This document shows, piece by piece, positions 45,335-54,534 of a stretch of DNA of 64,000 nucleotides. Position numbers and translations under genes: made by a program. The notes under the pieces were generated by a model. It had not been told where the DNA came from, did not search any database, and worked only from the letters and a program-made list of their open reading frames with translations. Source of the DNA: Nocardia amamiensis (GTDB taxonomy: Bacteria; Actinomycetota; Actinomycetes; Mycobacteriales; Mycobacteriaceae); NCBI RefSeq assembly GCF_015477605.1, contig NZ_JADLQX010000014.1:145957-209956 (forward strand). Reading direction: 5' to 3'. The first letter of the stretch is position 1; each line of letters starts with the position of its first letter.

Positions 45335-45519
45335 GGTGCGCTGGCTGGTCAGCTGACCAACTGTTGATCGGGGGATCGGCGCTTGGTAGACATAGGGACT
45401 GGGTATGTCACGCTTCACAGAGGTGGGATCTTTCTCGGCTGAAACCGGTGTCAAATTTAATATGCCGATTTTTCGAGAAAATGCACTTCAAAAGTGTGAA
45501 AAATGCTTCCGGGAACACG

Positions 45520-45533
45520 GTGAACATGTTCTA
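45520..45533. promoter_or_regulatory. KstR operator of the mce4 operon
   Basis: GTGAACATGTTCTA has the AACnnGTT core and lies 77 bp upstream of the yrbE4A ATG. The surrounding stretch is AT-rich (TTTTTCGAGAAAA near 45467), fitting a promoter. The region 45316-45609 holds no gene. Confidence 0.82.
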
Positions 45534-45609
45534 ATCGTTCCGGCGGTGCGGCCACGGTTGAGATTCGCGCCGTGCGCCGTGTACGTCGGTTGAGCAAGGA
45601 GGATCGCGG

Positions 45610-46374
45610 ATGAACCAGGTCCTTGCCGTGCCGTTGCGGGCCGTGGGTGGATTCTTCGAACTCATCGCCGACGTCGCACGTTCCAGTGTGCGCCGCCCCT
45701 TTCAATGGCGGGAGTTCATCGACCAGTCCTGGTTCATCGCGCGAGTATCGATCGTCCCGACATTGCTGGTGGCGATTCCGTTCACCGTTCTGGTGAGCTT
45801 CACGCTGAACATTCTGTTGCGCGAGATCGGCGCGGCGGATCTGAGCGGCGCGGGCGCGGCATTCGGCTCCGTAACTCAGGTCGGGCCGATCGTCACCGTG
45901 CTCATCGTCGCGGGGGCGGGCGCCACCGCGATCTGCGCCGACCTGGGTGCACGCACTATTCGCGAGGAAATAGACGCGATGCGGGTGCTGGGCATCAATC
46001 CGGTGCACCGGCTGGTGGTGCCGCGCGTGCTCGCGTCGATGTTCGTGGCGCTGATGCTCAACAGCCTGGTCTGCACGATCGGCATCGTCGGCGGGTTTCT
46101 GTTCTCGGTATATCTGCAGGACGTCAACCCCGGCGCGTTCGTCAATGGGATCACGCTGCTCACCCATCTGCCCGAACTCATCATTTCCGAGGTGAAAGCC
46201 GGTTTGTTCGGGCTGATCGCGGGGCTGGTCGCCTGTTATCTGGGCCTGAATGTCAAAGGTGGACCCAAGAGTGTCGGTGATGCGGTGAATCAGACCGTAG
46301 TCTTCGCTTTCATGGCCCTGTTCGTCGTGAACGTGGTGGTCACCGCCGTCGGCATCAAGTTCACGGCGCGGTGA
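45610..46374 (+). CDS. yrbE4A: YrbE4A, Mce4 permease subunit
   Basis: This 254-aa MlaE/YrbE-type membrane permease has about five hydrophobic segments, the GAGATAICADLGARTIREEIDAMRVLGINPVHRLVVPRVLAS coupling-helix motif, and LVACYLGLNVKGGPKSVGDAVNQTVV near the C-terminus. With YrbE4B it forms the transmembrane core of the Mce4 importer driven by an ATPase encoded elsewhere (MceG). An AAGGAGGATC box precedes the ATG. Start of the mce4 operon. Confidence 0.93.
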   Translation: MNQVLAVPLRAVGGFFELIADVARSSVRRPFQWREFIDQSWFIARVSIVPTLLVAIPFTVLVSFTLNILLREIGAADLSGAGAAFGSVTQVGPIVTVLIVAGAGATAICADLGARTIREEIDAMRVLGINPVHRLVVPRVLASMFVALMLNSLVCTIGIVGGFLFSVYLQDVNPGAFVNGITLLTHLPELIISEVKAGLFGLIAGLVACYLGLNVKGGPKSVGDAVNQTVVFAFMALFVVNVVVTAVGIKFTAR

Positions 46375-46378
46375 CGCG

Positions 46379-47230
46379 ATGGCCTTTGTTATCGAATCCC
46401 GCTTCCCCCGGACCGTTCGGCGCGTACGCCGGATATCGGACTCGCTCGATTCGGTCGGCAAGCATGCCGTGTTCTACGCCCAGGCGCTCGGCTCCATGCC
46501 ACGGGCGCTGCTGCACTACCGCACCGAGACGATCCGGCTGATCGCCGAGATCAGCATGGGCACCGGAGCTTTGGCGGTCATCGGCGGCACCGTGGTGATC
46601 GTCGGATTCCTCACGCTGTTCGCGGGCGGCACCATCGCGGTGCAGGGCTACAGCTCACTGGGCAACATCGGTGTCGAGGCGCTCACCGGCTTCTTCGCGG
46701 CGTTCATCAACGTTCGCATCGCGGCGCCTGTCATCTCCGGCATCGGCCTGGCCGCCACCATCGGGGCCGGTTCCACCGCGCAGCTGGGCGCGATGCGGGT
46801 GGCCGAGGAGATCGACGCGCTGGAGTCGATGGCGATCCGGCCGGTGCCGTACCTGGTCGGCACCCGCGTGCTGGCCGGGATGATCGCGATCGTCCCGCTC
46901 TACGCGCTCGCGGTGATCGCCTCGTTCCTGGCCAGCCGGTTCGCCACGGTCGTGATCTACGGGCAGTCGGCGGGCGTCTACGACCACTACTTCTCGACCT
47001 TTCTCATCCCGAGCGACATCCTCTGGTCGTTCGCCCAGGCGATCTTCATGGCCTTGGCCGTCATGTTGATTCACACCTACTACGGCTACAACGCCGCGGG
47101 CGGACCGGTCGGCGTCGGTGTCGCGGTAGGCAATGCGGTGCGCGCCTCGCTGGTCGCGGTGGTCACGGTGACCCTGCTGATCTCGCTGGCCATCTACGGC
47201 ACCTCCGGCAACTTCCATCTCTCCGGATAA
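46379..47230 (+). CDS. yrbE4B: YrbE4B, Mce4 permease subunit
   Basis: This 283-aa MlaE-family permease has hydrophobic segments around residues 55-85, 95-120, 150-185, 215-245 and 255-275, and the conserved GLAATIGAGSTAQLGAMRVAEEIDALESMAIRPVPYLVGTRVLAG. Its C-terminus (YYGYNAAGGPVGVGVAVGNAVRAS) is also typical. It begins four bases after yrbE4A, so the two are co-translated and dimerise in the inner membrane. Confidence 0.93.
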   Translation: MAFVIESRFPRTVRRVRRISDSLDSVGKHAVFYAQALGSMPRALLHYRTETIRLIAEISMGTGALAVIGGTVVIVGFLTLFAGGTIAVQGYSSLGNIGVEALTGFFAAFINVRIAAPVISGIGLAATIGAGSTAQLGAMRVAEEIDALESMAIRPVPYLVGTRVLAGMIAIVPLYALAVIASFLASRFATVVIYGQSAGVYDHYFSTFLIPSDILWSFAQAIFMALAVMLIHTYYGYNAAGGPVGVGVAVGNAVRASLVAVVTVTLLISLAIYGTSGNFHLSG

Positions 47231-47235
47231 GCGAC

Positions 47236-48450
47236 ATGGCGGAATCGAAGCAAACCGAAAGCCGCTTCCTGCGGGCGATGCGCGGCGGGCTCGGGCTGAA
47301 ACTCGCCGGGGCCGCGATGGTGCTCGCGCTGGTCGCGATCGTGGCGGTCTCGTTGGTCATGTTCGTCGGCGGGTTCACCTCCACGGCCACCGTGACGGTG
47401 GACGCGCCGCGTAGCGGCCTGGTCCTCGACCCGGACGCCAAGGTGAAGATCCGCGGTGTGGAGATCGGCCGCGTCGCGTCCGTCGACAACACCGCCGAGG
47501 GCGCCACACTGAAACTGGCCCTCGATCCGGAATTGCTGAAGCTGGTGCCGTCCAACGCGGCCGTCGACATCAGGTCCACTACCGTGTTCGGCGCGAAGTA
47601 CGTCAATTTCATTGTCCCCGAGCAGCCTTCGCCCATCCCGATGCGGCCGGGCGCGACCGTGACGGCGCAGCGGGTGACCGTCGAGTTCAACACGCTGTTC
47701 CAGCATCTGTCCGACGTGCTCGCCAAGATCGAGCCGGAGAAGCTCAACGCGACGCTGTCCGCGCTGGGCACCGCGTTGCAGGGCCGGGGACAGAAGCTGG
47801 GCGACCTGCTCGCGCAGAGCGACGCCTACCTGCGCGACATCAACCCGTACCTGCCCACGCTGCAACAGGACCTGGCCAAGACCAGCGACGTCACCAACCT
47901 GTACGCGGACACGGTGAACGACCTGCTGCGCACGGTGAACAACGCGACCGTCACCGGCAACACCCTGGTCGAGGAGCAGCGCAGTCTGGACAACGTGCTG
48001 GTGAACCTCATCGGGCTGGCCGACACCACCGGTTCGGTGCTGCGCGAGAACGAGAGCCAGCTCGTCACGGCGCTCGATCTGCTGCGCCCGACCACCGGAC
48101 TGCTCGACGAGTACGCGCCCGCGCTCTACTGCCTGATCGGCGGCCTCGGCAAGGCGCTCCCGATGGGCGAGGCGGTCTTCGGCGGCCTGCAAGAAGGCGT
48201 CGCGCTGAACACCGGCTTCATGTACGGCGCCAAGCCCTACACCTATCCGGAGGACCTGCCCAAGGTCAACGCGACCGGCGGCCCGCGCTGCGAAGGGCTG
48301 CTGGACCGGGTGCCGGGCAGCCACTCGAACTATGTCGTCACCGATACCTCGGAAGGCCTGGTGTACACACCGTCGACCACGCTGACGGTGAATCCGCCGA
48401 AGATCTTCCAGATCCTGTTCGCCGGAATGCCGGGGGTGCCGCGTACGTGA
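47236..48450 (+). CDS. mce4A: Mce4A, MlaD-domain sterol-uptake protein
   Basis: This 404-aa protein has one N-terminal membrane helix (about residues 18-42), an MlaD domain (TVTVDAPRSGLVLDPDAKVKIRGVEIGRVASV at ~48-80), and a long helical region with regularly spaced coiled segments to the C-terminus. The six Mce4 proteins assemble into a hexameric tube that carries sterol from the outer envelope to YrbE4AB. It follows yrbE4B by 5 bp and overlaps mce4B by 4 bp (GTGA). Confidence 0.93.
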   Translation: MAESKQTESRFLRAMRGGLGLKLAGAAMVLALVAIVAVSLVMFVGGFTSTATVTVDAPRSGLVLDPDAKVKIRGVEIGRVASVDNTAEGATLKLALDPELLKLVPSNAAVDIRSTTVFGAKYVNFIVPEQPSPIPMRPGATVTAQRVTVEFNTLFQHLSDVLAKIEPEKLNATLSALGTALQGRGQKLGDLLAQSDAYLRDINPYLPTLQQDLAKTSDVTNLYADTVNDLLRTVNNATVTGNTLVEEQRSLDNVLVNLIGLADTTGSVLRENESQLVTALDLLRPTTGLLDEYAPALYCLIGGLGKALPMGEAVFGGLQEGVALNTGFMYGAKPYTYPEDLPKVNATGGPRCEGLLDRVPGSHSNYVVTDTSEGLVYTPSTTLTVNPPKIFQILFAGMPGVPRT

Positions 48451-49475
48451 AAAACACCGCGACAACCGTCAAATTGGCCATTTTCACCCTGGTGATGACG
48501 CTGGTCTTCGCCGGCCTCGCGGTCGTGTTCAGCCAGGTGCGCTTCGCGCGGGAGCACGGCTACCACGCCGTGTTCACCAGCTCCTCCGGCATGCTGCCCG
48601 GCGCGAAGGTGCGCATCGCCGGTGTGCCGGTCGGGTCGGTCACCTCGGTGAAGGTCGGCAAAGACTATCTGGCGCATGTCGAGTTCGACGTCGACCGCAA
48701 GTATCGGCTGCTCACCAGCACGCGCGCGGCGGTCAAGTACGAGAACCTGGTCGGCGACCGCTATCTCGAGCTGTCCGAGGGGCCCGGCTCCAATCGGGTG
48801 CTGCAACCGGGCGGCATCATCCCGAAGGAACAGACCGCGCCCGCACTGGATCTGGACATGCTGCTCGGCGGGTTCCGGCCGCTGCTGCGCGGCTTGGACC
48901 CCGGGCAGGTGAACGACCTGACCAACGCGCTGTTGCAGATCTTCCAGGGGCAGGGCGGCACGCTGGTGGCGCTGCTCAACAGCGGCGGCTCGTTCGCCAA
49001 GACGCTGGCGGATCGGGACGCGCTGATCGGCAGCGTGATCGACAACCTGAACACCGTCTTGCGGACCATCGATGAGCGCGGTGACCAATTCGCCACGACC
49101 ATCGCCGAATTGCAGCGGCTGATCAGTGGATTGGCCGCCGATCGGGATCAGATCGGCGACGCGATCCCGCGGATCGCGGGCGCCACCGGCGACCTCACCG
49201 ACCTGCTCGCCCAGGCCCGCCCCGACCTCCAGGGCACCATCGAGCAGACCGGACGACTGGCCACCAACCTCGACGCCGGGTCCGACACCGTCCAGTGGGT
49301 GCTGGAGCGGCTGCCGACGACCTATCGCCAGCTGATCCGGATCGGCTCATACGGCTCCTTCCTCCAGCTCTATGTCTGCCAGACCAACTTCCTGGTGGAC
49401 GGCCCGAACGGACAGACGATGAAGATCAACATGCCTGGGGCGCAGACGACCGGAAGGTGCGCGGACGAGCGATGA
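48447..49475 (+). CDS. mce4B: Mce4B, MlaD-domain protein
   Basis: This 342-aa protein has an N-terminal membrane helix (residues ~8-30), the MlaD motif FTSSSGMLPGAKVRIAGVPVGSVTSVKVGKDYLAHVEFDVD, then a helical stalk ending with LPTTYRQLIRIGSYGSFLQLYVCQTNFLVDGPNGQ, the conserved Mce C-terminal block. GTG start at 48447 overlaps mce4A (GTGA); its stop overlaps mce4C (ATGA). Confidence 0.92.
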   Translation: MKNTATTVKLAIFTLVMTLVFAGLAVVFSQVRFAREHGYHAVFTSSSGMLPGAKVRIAGVPVGSVTSVKVGKDYLAHVEFDVDRKYRLLTSTRAAVKYENLVGDRYLELSEGPGSNRVLQPGGIIPKEQTAPALDLDMLLGGFRPLLRGLDPGQVNDLTNALLQIFQGQGGTLVALLNSGGSFAKTLADRDALIGSVIDNLNTVLRTIDERGDQFATTIAELQRLISGLAADRDQIGDAIPRIAGATGDLTDLLAQARPDLQGTIEQTGRLATNLDAGSDTVQWVLERLPTTYRQLIRIGSYGSFLQLYVCQTNFLVDGPNGQTMKINMPGAQTTGRCADER

Positions 49476-50533
49476 ACGAGCAGCGAAATTCCGCCGTCAC
49501 CATCGGCATCGTCGGCCTTGTGCTCGCGGTGGCGGTGGCGCTGTCGGCATTGCAATTCGACCGGCTTCCGTTCATCCGCTCCGGCGCCACGTTCACCGCC
49601 TACTTCGCTGACGCGGGCGGTTTGGTGCCCGGTGACCCCGTGCAGGTCGCGGGCGTGCGGTCCGGACGGGTCGAAGACGTCAGCTTGGACGGCGCGAAGG
49701 TGCTCGTCCGGTTCACCTTGGCGGAGTCGATCGTGCTGGGGGAGAAGACTTCGGCGGCGATCAAGACCAACACGGTGCTCGGGCGCAAGTCGCTGGAGGT
49801 GACCCCGTCCGGCCCAGGCGCGTTGCGCGTCGACGACACCATTCCGCTGGACCGAACCACCTCGCCGTATTCGCTCAACGAGGCGCTCAGCGATCTGGCG
49901 GGCACGGTGCACGACTTGGACCTGGACCAGGTCGATCGGACCCTCGACGCGCTCTCGGAGACGTTCGCCGACACGCCCGTTCCGCTGCGTTCGGCGCTCG
50001 ACGGTGTCACCGCACTGTCGCGCAGCATCAACGCGCGCGATGAGGCCCTATCGGATTTGCTGAGGCGTGCGCAGAGCGTGACGAAGATCCTCGCCGACCG
50101 GGGCAACCAGATCAACGCGCTGCTGCTGGACGGCAACGAGTTGCTCGGCGAGCTGAATCGGCGGCGCGCCGCGCTCGGTCAGCTGATCGTGTATGTCAAT
50201 GGACTCGCCCAGCAGCTCTCCGGGCTGGTCGCCGACAACGAGGCACAGCTGAAACCCGCATTGGACAAGCTGAATTCGGTGCTGGCGCTGTTACAGCGGA
50301 ACAAGCAGAACATCGCCGACGCGCTGGATGGGCTCGGCCCGTTCGCCGCCGCGCTCGGCGAGCAGGTGGGCAGCGGCCCGTACTTCCAGGCGTACGTGGT
50401 CAACGCCGCGAGCAAGACGCTGCAGCCGTTGGTGGACGCGCTGGTGTGGCCGCAGCACTTGCCGAACGATCTGCAGAGCTACCTCACGCCGTTCCCCTCG
50501 ATCGAACCCGCGATACAGGAGCCGCCGCGATGA
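49472..50533 (+). CDS. mce4C: Mce4C, MlaD-domain protein
   Basis: This 353-aa protein has an N-terminal helix (residues ~8-30), MlaD domain FTAYFADAGGLVPGDPVQVAGVRSGRVEDVSLDGAKVLVRFTL, and a coiled stalk ending with the Mce signature EQVGSGPYFQAYVVNA. ATG at 49472 overlaps mce4B. Its TGA overlaps the ATG of a 29-aa leader that bridges to mce4D. Confidence 0.92.
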   Translation: MNEQRNSAVTIGIVGLVLAVAVALSALQFDRLPFIRSGATFTAYFADAGGLVPGDPVQVAGVRSGRVEDVSLDGAKVLVRFTLAESIVLGEKTSAAIKTNTVLGRKSLEVTPSGPGALRVDDTIPLDRTTSPYSLNEALSDLAGTVHDLDLDQVDRTLDALSETFADTPVPLRSALDGVTALSRSINARDEALSDLLRRAQSVTKILADRGNQINALLLDGNELLGELNRRRAALGQLIVYVNGLAQQLSGLVADNEAQLKPALDKLNSVLALLQRNKQNIADALDGLGPFAAALGEQVGSGPYFQAYVVNAASKTLQPLVDALVWPQHLPNDLQSYLTPFPSIEPAIQEPPR

Positions 50534-50619
50534 GTGGGCATTACCCGTCCATCCGCTACCCGTCTCAAGCCGTCGATAGATCGGCCGCGGAGTCGCGTCC
50601 GGGGGGATCTGCATGCTGA
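50530..50619 (+). CDS. 29-aa leader ORF bridging mce4C and mce4D
   Basis: The ATG overlaps the mce4C stop (ATGA). The frame codes MSGHYPSIRYPSQAVDRS and continues to a TGA that overlaps the mce4D start (ATGCTGA). All other mce4 gene junctions are direct 4-bp overlaps, while this one is separated by 79 bp bridged only by this ORF. It would let ribosomes pass from mce4C to mce4D and keep the six Mce subunits balanced (inference). Confidence 0.5.
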   Translation: MSGHYPSIRYPSQAVDRSAAESRPGGSAC

Positions 50620-51878
50620 ACGTCGTACGGAAACTGCCCCGCTGGGCGCTGGTGGTGGCCGGTGTGCTGGCCGCCGTGCTGGTGGTCGCCGTCGCGTGGA
50701 ACGGCATAGCCCGCATCGGAACGACCAAGGTCACGGCCTACTTCCCGTCCACGTCGGGCTTGTACGCGGGCGACGACGTGCGGGTGCTCGGCGTGCAGGT
50801 GGGCCGGATCGACGCGATCGAGCCCGGTGCCGACCGGGTGAAGGTGACGATGACGCTCGACCGCGGTGTCGACGTCCCCGCCGACCCGCGGGCGGTGATC
50901 ATCTCACCTTCGCTGGTCTCCGCGCGGTTCATTCAGCTCGCGCCCGCCTACACCGGCGGCCCGAAGCTGACCGACGGCGGCGTGATCCCCATGGAGCACA
51001 CCGCGGTGCCGGTGGAGTGGGACGACATCAAGGCGGAGCTGTCCAAACTGGCCACCGCGCTCGGCCCCGTCGGCGACGACAAGCAGGGCTCGTTCGGGCG
51101 TTTCGTCGACACCGCCGCCGAGAACCTCGACGGCAACGGCCAGCGGTTCCGCGACACGCTGCGGGAGTTGTCGGCGACCTTGAGCACGTTGTCGGACGGT
51201 CGCACCGACCTGTTCGGCACCGTGCGCAACCTGCAGAAGTTCGTCGAGGTGCTCTCGGCGAGCAACGAGCAGATCGTGCAGTTCGGCGGACGGCTGGCGT
51301 CGGTGTCCTCGGTGCTGGCCGGCGTCTCGGCGGATCTCGGCGCGGGACTGGACAATCTCGACGCCGCGGTCGCCGACGTGCGCCGGTTCCTGGACAACAG
51401 CGGCGCCGAACTCACCGAGGGAGTGCAGCGGCTGGCCGATGCCACCCAGGTGCTCGCCGACAAGCGGCCGGAGCTGGAACGAGTGCTGCACTCCGGTCCG
51501 ACCGCGCTGGTGAACTTCTATCAGATCTACAAACCGGCTCAGGGCACCTTGACCGGCGCGATCGCCCTGAACAACCCCGCCGACCCGCTCGGCTTCCTGT
51601 GCGGCTCGGTCCGCGCGCTGGAGACCAACGACTCCGATCGCAGCGCCGACCTCTGCGCCCAGTACCTGGCGCCGGTGATCAAGAGCTTGAGCATGAACTA
51701 CGTGCCGATCATGTCGAACGCGGCCAGCGGCGTGACCGCGTTCCCGGAGCAGTTGGTGTACACCGATCCCAGCCTGGCCGATCGGGTGGCGAGCCAGACC
51801 CCGGCGCGGCCGCAACCCGCGCCGGTGAGCGTGCCGGACGGCATTGCCGGACTGGCCATCCCGGGAGGAGTGCGATGA
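50613..51878 (+). CDS. mce4D: Mce4D, MlaD-domain protein
   Basis: This 421-aa protein has an N-terminal helix (WALVVAGVLAAVLVVAVAW), MlaD domain TAYFPSTSGLYAGDDVRVLGVQVGRIDAI, the stalk, and GFLCGSVRALETNDSDRSADLCAQYLAPVIK with two Cys near the C-terminus, typical of Mce D subunits. The ATG at 50613 has a GGGGGGA box, and also overlaps the leader ORF's stop. Stop overlaps mce4E (ATGA). Confidence 0.92.
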   Translation: MLNVVRKLPRWALVVAGVLAAVLVVAVAWNGIARIGTTKVTAYFPSTSGLYAGDDVRVLGVQVGRIDAIEPGADRVKVTMTLDRGVDVPADPRAVIISPSLVSARFIQLAPAYTGGPKLTDGGVIPMEHTAVPVEWDDIKAELSKLATALGPVGDDKQGSFGRFVDTAAENLDGNGQRFRDTLRELSATLSTLSDGRTDLFGTVRNLQKFVEVLSASNEQIVQFGGRLASVSSVLAGVSADLGAGLDNLDAAVADVRRFLDNSGAELTEGVQRLADATQVLADKRPELERVLHSGPTALVNFYQIYKPAQGTLTGAIALNNPADPLGFLCGSVRALETNDSDRSADLCAQYLAPVIKSLSMNYVPIMSNAASGVTAFPEQLVYTDPSLADRVASQTPARPQPAPVSVPDGIAGLAIPGGVR

Positions 51879-53125
51879 TGCCGACGCGGCGGATGCGCCG
51901 CACCGCCGCCGTCGCGGTGGGGCTGGCGGTGGCGCTCGGTGTTTCCGGTTGCCAATGGGACGGGCTGAACTCGCTGCCGATGCCCGGCACCGAGGGCACC
52001 GGGCCGGGGGCCTACCAGGTGCGCATCCAGATGCCGAATGTCACCACGCTGACCAGGAATTCGCCGGTGCGGGTGCACGACGTCACGGTGGGCACGGTCG
52101 CGGGAATCGAGGTCGAGGACTGGCACGCGCTGGTCACCGTCTCGCTCAACCCGGACGTGCGGTTGCCCGCCAACGCGGTCGCCAAGATCGGGCAGACCAG
52201 TCTGCTCGGGTCCAATCATGTCGAGCTGTCCGCGCCCACCGATCAGCCCCCGGAAGGCGAGCTGAAAGCCGGCGACGTCATTCCGCTGTCGCGGGCCGGG
52301 GCCTACCCGACCACCGAGCAGGTGCTGTCCTCGCTGTCGGTGGTGCTCAACGGCGGCGGCGTCGCCCAGCTGGAAACCATTACCCGGGAATTGAATGCCG
52401 CGCTCACCGGGCGGGAGGACGCGATCCGGGACCTGCTGCCGCAGCTGAACGAGCTGACCACGAACCTGGACCGCCAGACCGGTGACATCATCGCCGCGAT
52501 GAGCGGCCTGGACCGCCTCGGCGGACAGCTGGCCCAGCAGCGCGACGTGGTCGCGGCCGCCATCGAACAGATCCATCCGGCGCTGACCGTGCTGGCCGAC
52601 CGGCGGGCGAACATCACCAGGGCGCTCACCGCGCTGGGCGAATTGAGTGACGTCACGCAGCGGATCATCGACGCAGGCGGCAACGACCTGAAGGCCAACT
52701 TGCACAGCCTCGTCCCGGTGCTGCGGTCGCTCTCCGATACCGGCAACAACCTCACCGAGGCGTTGAAGATCCTGGCCACCTTCCCGTTCCCGATGAAGAA
52801 CCTGGACCACGCCATCAAGGGCGACTACCTGAATCTGTTCATGACGGTGGATATGACCGGGCGGCGGCTGGATTCGAACTTCCTCACCGGCACGCCCCTG
52901 GGTGGGCGCTTCGGCGGGGTGGAAGGGGCGCTGGGCAGCTTCGCGCCGGGCACCGCCGCGCAGAACGGTGACCCGGCCACCGGGCCGCTCCAGGCGCCGC
53001 CGCCGGTGAACCAGCCCGCTCCGACCATTCCCGGTCTGCCGCCGATACCAGGCCTGCCCGCGATCCCTGGGTTGACCGTGCCCTTGCCGGGCAACACCGC
53101 ACCGCAAGGGGGGCCGGGACAGTGA
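51875..53125 (+). CDS. mce4E: Mce4E lipoprotein
   Basis: This 416-aa protein has a lipoprotein signal (AVALGVSGC, lipid-modified Cys26), an MlaD domain (YQVRIQMPNVTTLTRNSPVRVHDVTVGTVAGIEVEDWHALVTVSLNP), a stalk, and a Pro-rich C-terminal tail (PTIPGLPPIPGLPAIPGL) in the periplasm-like space. The E subunit is the lipid-anchored member of every Mce complex. Two adjacent ATGs at 51875 and 51878 are both possible. Stop overlaps mce4F (GTGA). Confidence 0.93.
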   Translation: MMPTRRMRRTAAVAVGLAVALGVSGCQWDGLNSLPMPGTEGTGPGAYQVRIQMPNVTTLTRNSPVRVHDVTVGTVAGIEVEDWHALVTVSLNPDVRLPANAVAKIGQTSLLGSNHVELSAPTDQPPEGELKAGDVIPLSRAGAYPTTEQVLSSLSVVLNGGGVAQLETITRELNAALTGREDAIRDLLPQLNELTTNLDRQTGDIIAAMSGLDRLGGQLAQQRDVVAAAIEQIHPALTVLADRRANITRALTALGELSDVTQRIIDAGGNDLKANLHSLVPVLRSLSDTGNNLTEALKILATFPFPMKNLDHAIKGDYLNLFMTVDMTGRRLDSNFLTGTPLGGRFGGVEGALGSFAPGTAAQNGDPATGPLQAPPPVNQPAPTIPGLPPIPGLPAIPGLTVPLPGNTAPQGGPGQ

Positions 53126-54534
53126 AACTCAGTCCGTTCGTCCGTACCCAGCTGATCATCTTCGCCGTGCTCACGGTGATCGGCTTGGTGGTCATGGGCG
53201 GGACATACGTGAAGCTGCCCGCGATGTTCGGCATCGGACGCTACGAGGTCACGGTGCAGCTGGCCGCGACCGGGGGTCTCTACCCGACGGCCAACGTCGC
53301 CTATCGCGGCACGAATGTCGGTGTGGTGAAGGAAGTCCTGCTGACCCCCGTAGGGGTGGACGCGAAACTGTCCATCGCCAGCGACTACAAGATCCCCGCC
53401 GACGTGGACGCCTGGGTGCGCAGCGTGTCCGCGGTCGGCGAGCAGTATGTCGACCTGGTGCCGCCCGAGCGCCGGACGGGCGGAAACCTGCACGACGGCA
53501 GCGTGATCCCGGTGGAGCGCACCAAGCTGCCGCAGGACGTCGGCACGCTGCTCGATCAGGCCGACCGGTTGCTCTCCAGCGTCGCCGACACCCGGCTGCG
53601 GCAGGTCATCGACGAGGCGTTCCTCGCGTTCAACGGCGCCGGTCCCGACCTGCAGCGGTTCATCGATTCCGCGGCCCTGCTGGTGCAGGAAGCGCAGGCC
53701 AACGCCGAACCGACGAAACAGCTCCTCGATCAGATCGGGCCGCTGCTGGACACCCAGACCCGCTCGGATGCCGCGATCCGTTCCTGGACCGCCGATCTGG
53801 CGACGGTCACCGATCAACTGCGCGGCCACGACCCCGCACTGCGCGGCGTGCTGAACAAGGGACCGGCCGCGGCGCAGCGGGTGAGCGCGCTGTTCAACGA
53901 TCTGCGGCCGACACTGCCGCTGCTGCTGGCGAACCTGGTCAGCGTCGGCCAAGTTGGCGTCACGTATCACGCTGGGCTGGAGCAGGTCCTGGTGGTCTAC
54001 CCGCCACTGGTCGCCGCGCTGCTCACCGCGGTCCGGGGCCCGCTCGAGTACGGCGCATTGGTCGACTTCATGTCGTTGGTCAACGACCCGCCCGCGTGCA
54101 CCACCGGCTTCCTGCCGCCGGACCAGCGCCGCTCGCCGAGCGAGCTGGACACTCCGGCCACGCCGCCCGGCCTGTACTGCAAAGTGCCGCAGGACGCGCC
54201 GGAAGCAGTGCGCGGTATCCGCAACACTCCGTGTGCGGAGGTGCCCGGCGTGCGCGCCCCGACGCCGGAGATGTGCCGGAGCGGGTACTTTCCGGTAGGC
54301 AACAACCCGCCCTTCGGGCCGCCGCAGCCGGTCGCCCCCGCGGCCGCACCCCCTGTGGTCGCACCCGCGAGTTACGGTGGCGGTACTCCAGCCGCCGCGC
54401 AGGCATACGACCCGGCCACCGGCGTGTACATCGGCGCCGATGGGCGCACATACCGGCAGGGCGATATCGGACCGGGCGGTTCGGGCACGGTACCGTCGAG
54501 CTGGCAGGCGATGCTCGAGGAGCAGCAACGATGA
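53122..54534 (+). CDS. mce4F: Mce4F, MlaD-domain protein
   Basis: This 470-aa protein has an N-terminal helix (QLIIFAVLTVIGLVVMGGTYV), MlaD domain VTVQLAATGGLYPTANVAYRGTNVGVVKEVLLTPVGVDAKLSI, stalk, and a Cys-containing C-terminal part (ACTTGFLPP, CAEVPGVRAPTPEMC) followed by a Pro/Ala-rich tail. This is the usual length of Mce F subunits. GTG at 53122. Stop overlaps the next gene (ATGA). Confidence 0.92.
   Translation: MKLSPFVRTQLIIFAVLTVIGLVVMGGTYVKLPAMFGIGRYEVTVQLAATGGLYPTANVAYRGTNVGVVKEVLLTPVGVDAKLSIASDYKIPADVDAWVRSVSAVGEQYVDLVPPERRTGGNLHDGSVIPVERTKLPQDVGTLLDQADRLLSSVADTRLRQVIDEAFLAFNGAGPDLQRFIDSAALLVQEAQANAEPTKQLLDQIGPLLDTQTRSDAAIRSWTADLATVTDQLRGHDPALRGVLNKGPAAAQRVSALFNDLRPTLPLLLANLVSVGQVGVTYHAGLEQVLVVYPPLVAALLTAVRGPLEYGALVDFMSLVNDPPACTTGFLPPDQRRSPSELDTPATPPGLYCKVPQDAPEAVRGIRNTPCAEVPGVRAPTPEMCRSGYFPVGNNPPFGPPQPVAPAAAPPVVAPASYGGGTPAAAQAYDPATGVYIGADGRTYRQGDIGPGGSGTVPSSWQAMLEEQQR

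Noticed and set aside
45346..45359. TGGTCAGCTGACCA palindrome as a regulatory site
   Set aside because: Similar TCAGCTGA strings occur near 3535 and 35748 at gene ends, so it looks like a terminator-associated or chance palindrome rather than an operator.
50534..53125. 863-codon frame ending in mce4E
   Set aside because: Its first half is an Arg-rich shadow of mce4D. Mce4E has a clear lipoprotein signal at 51875.
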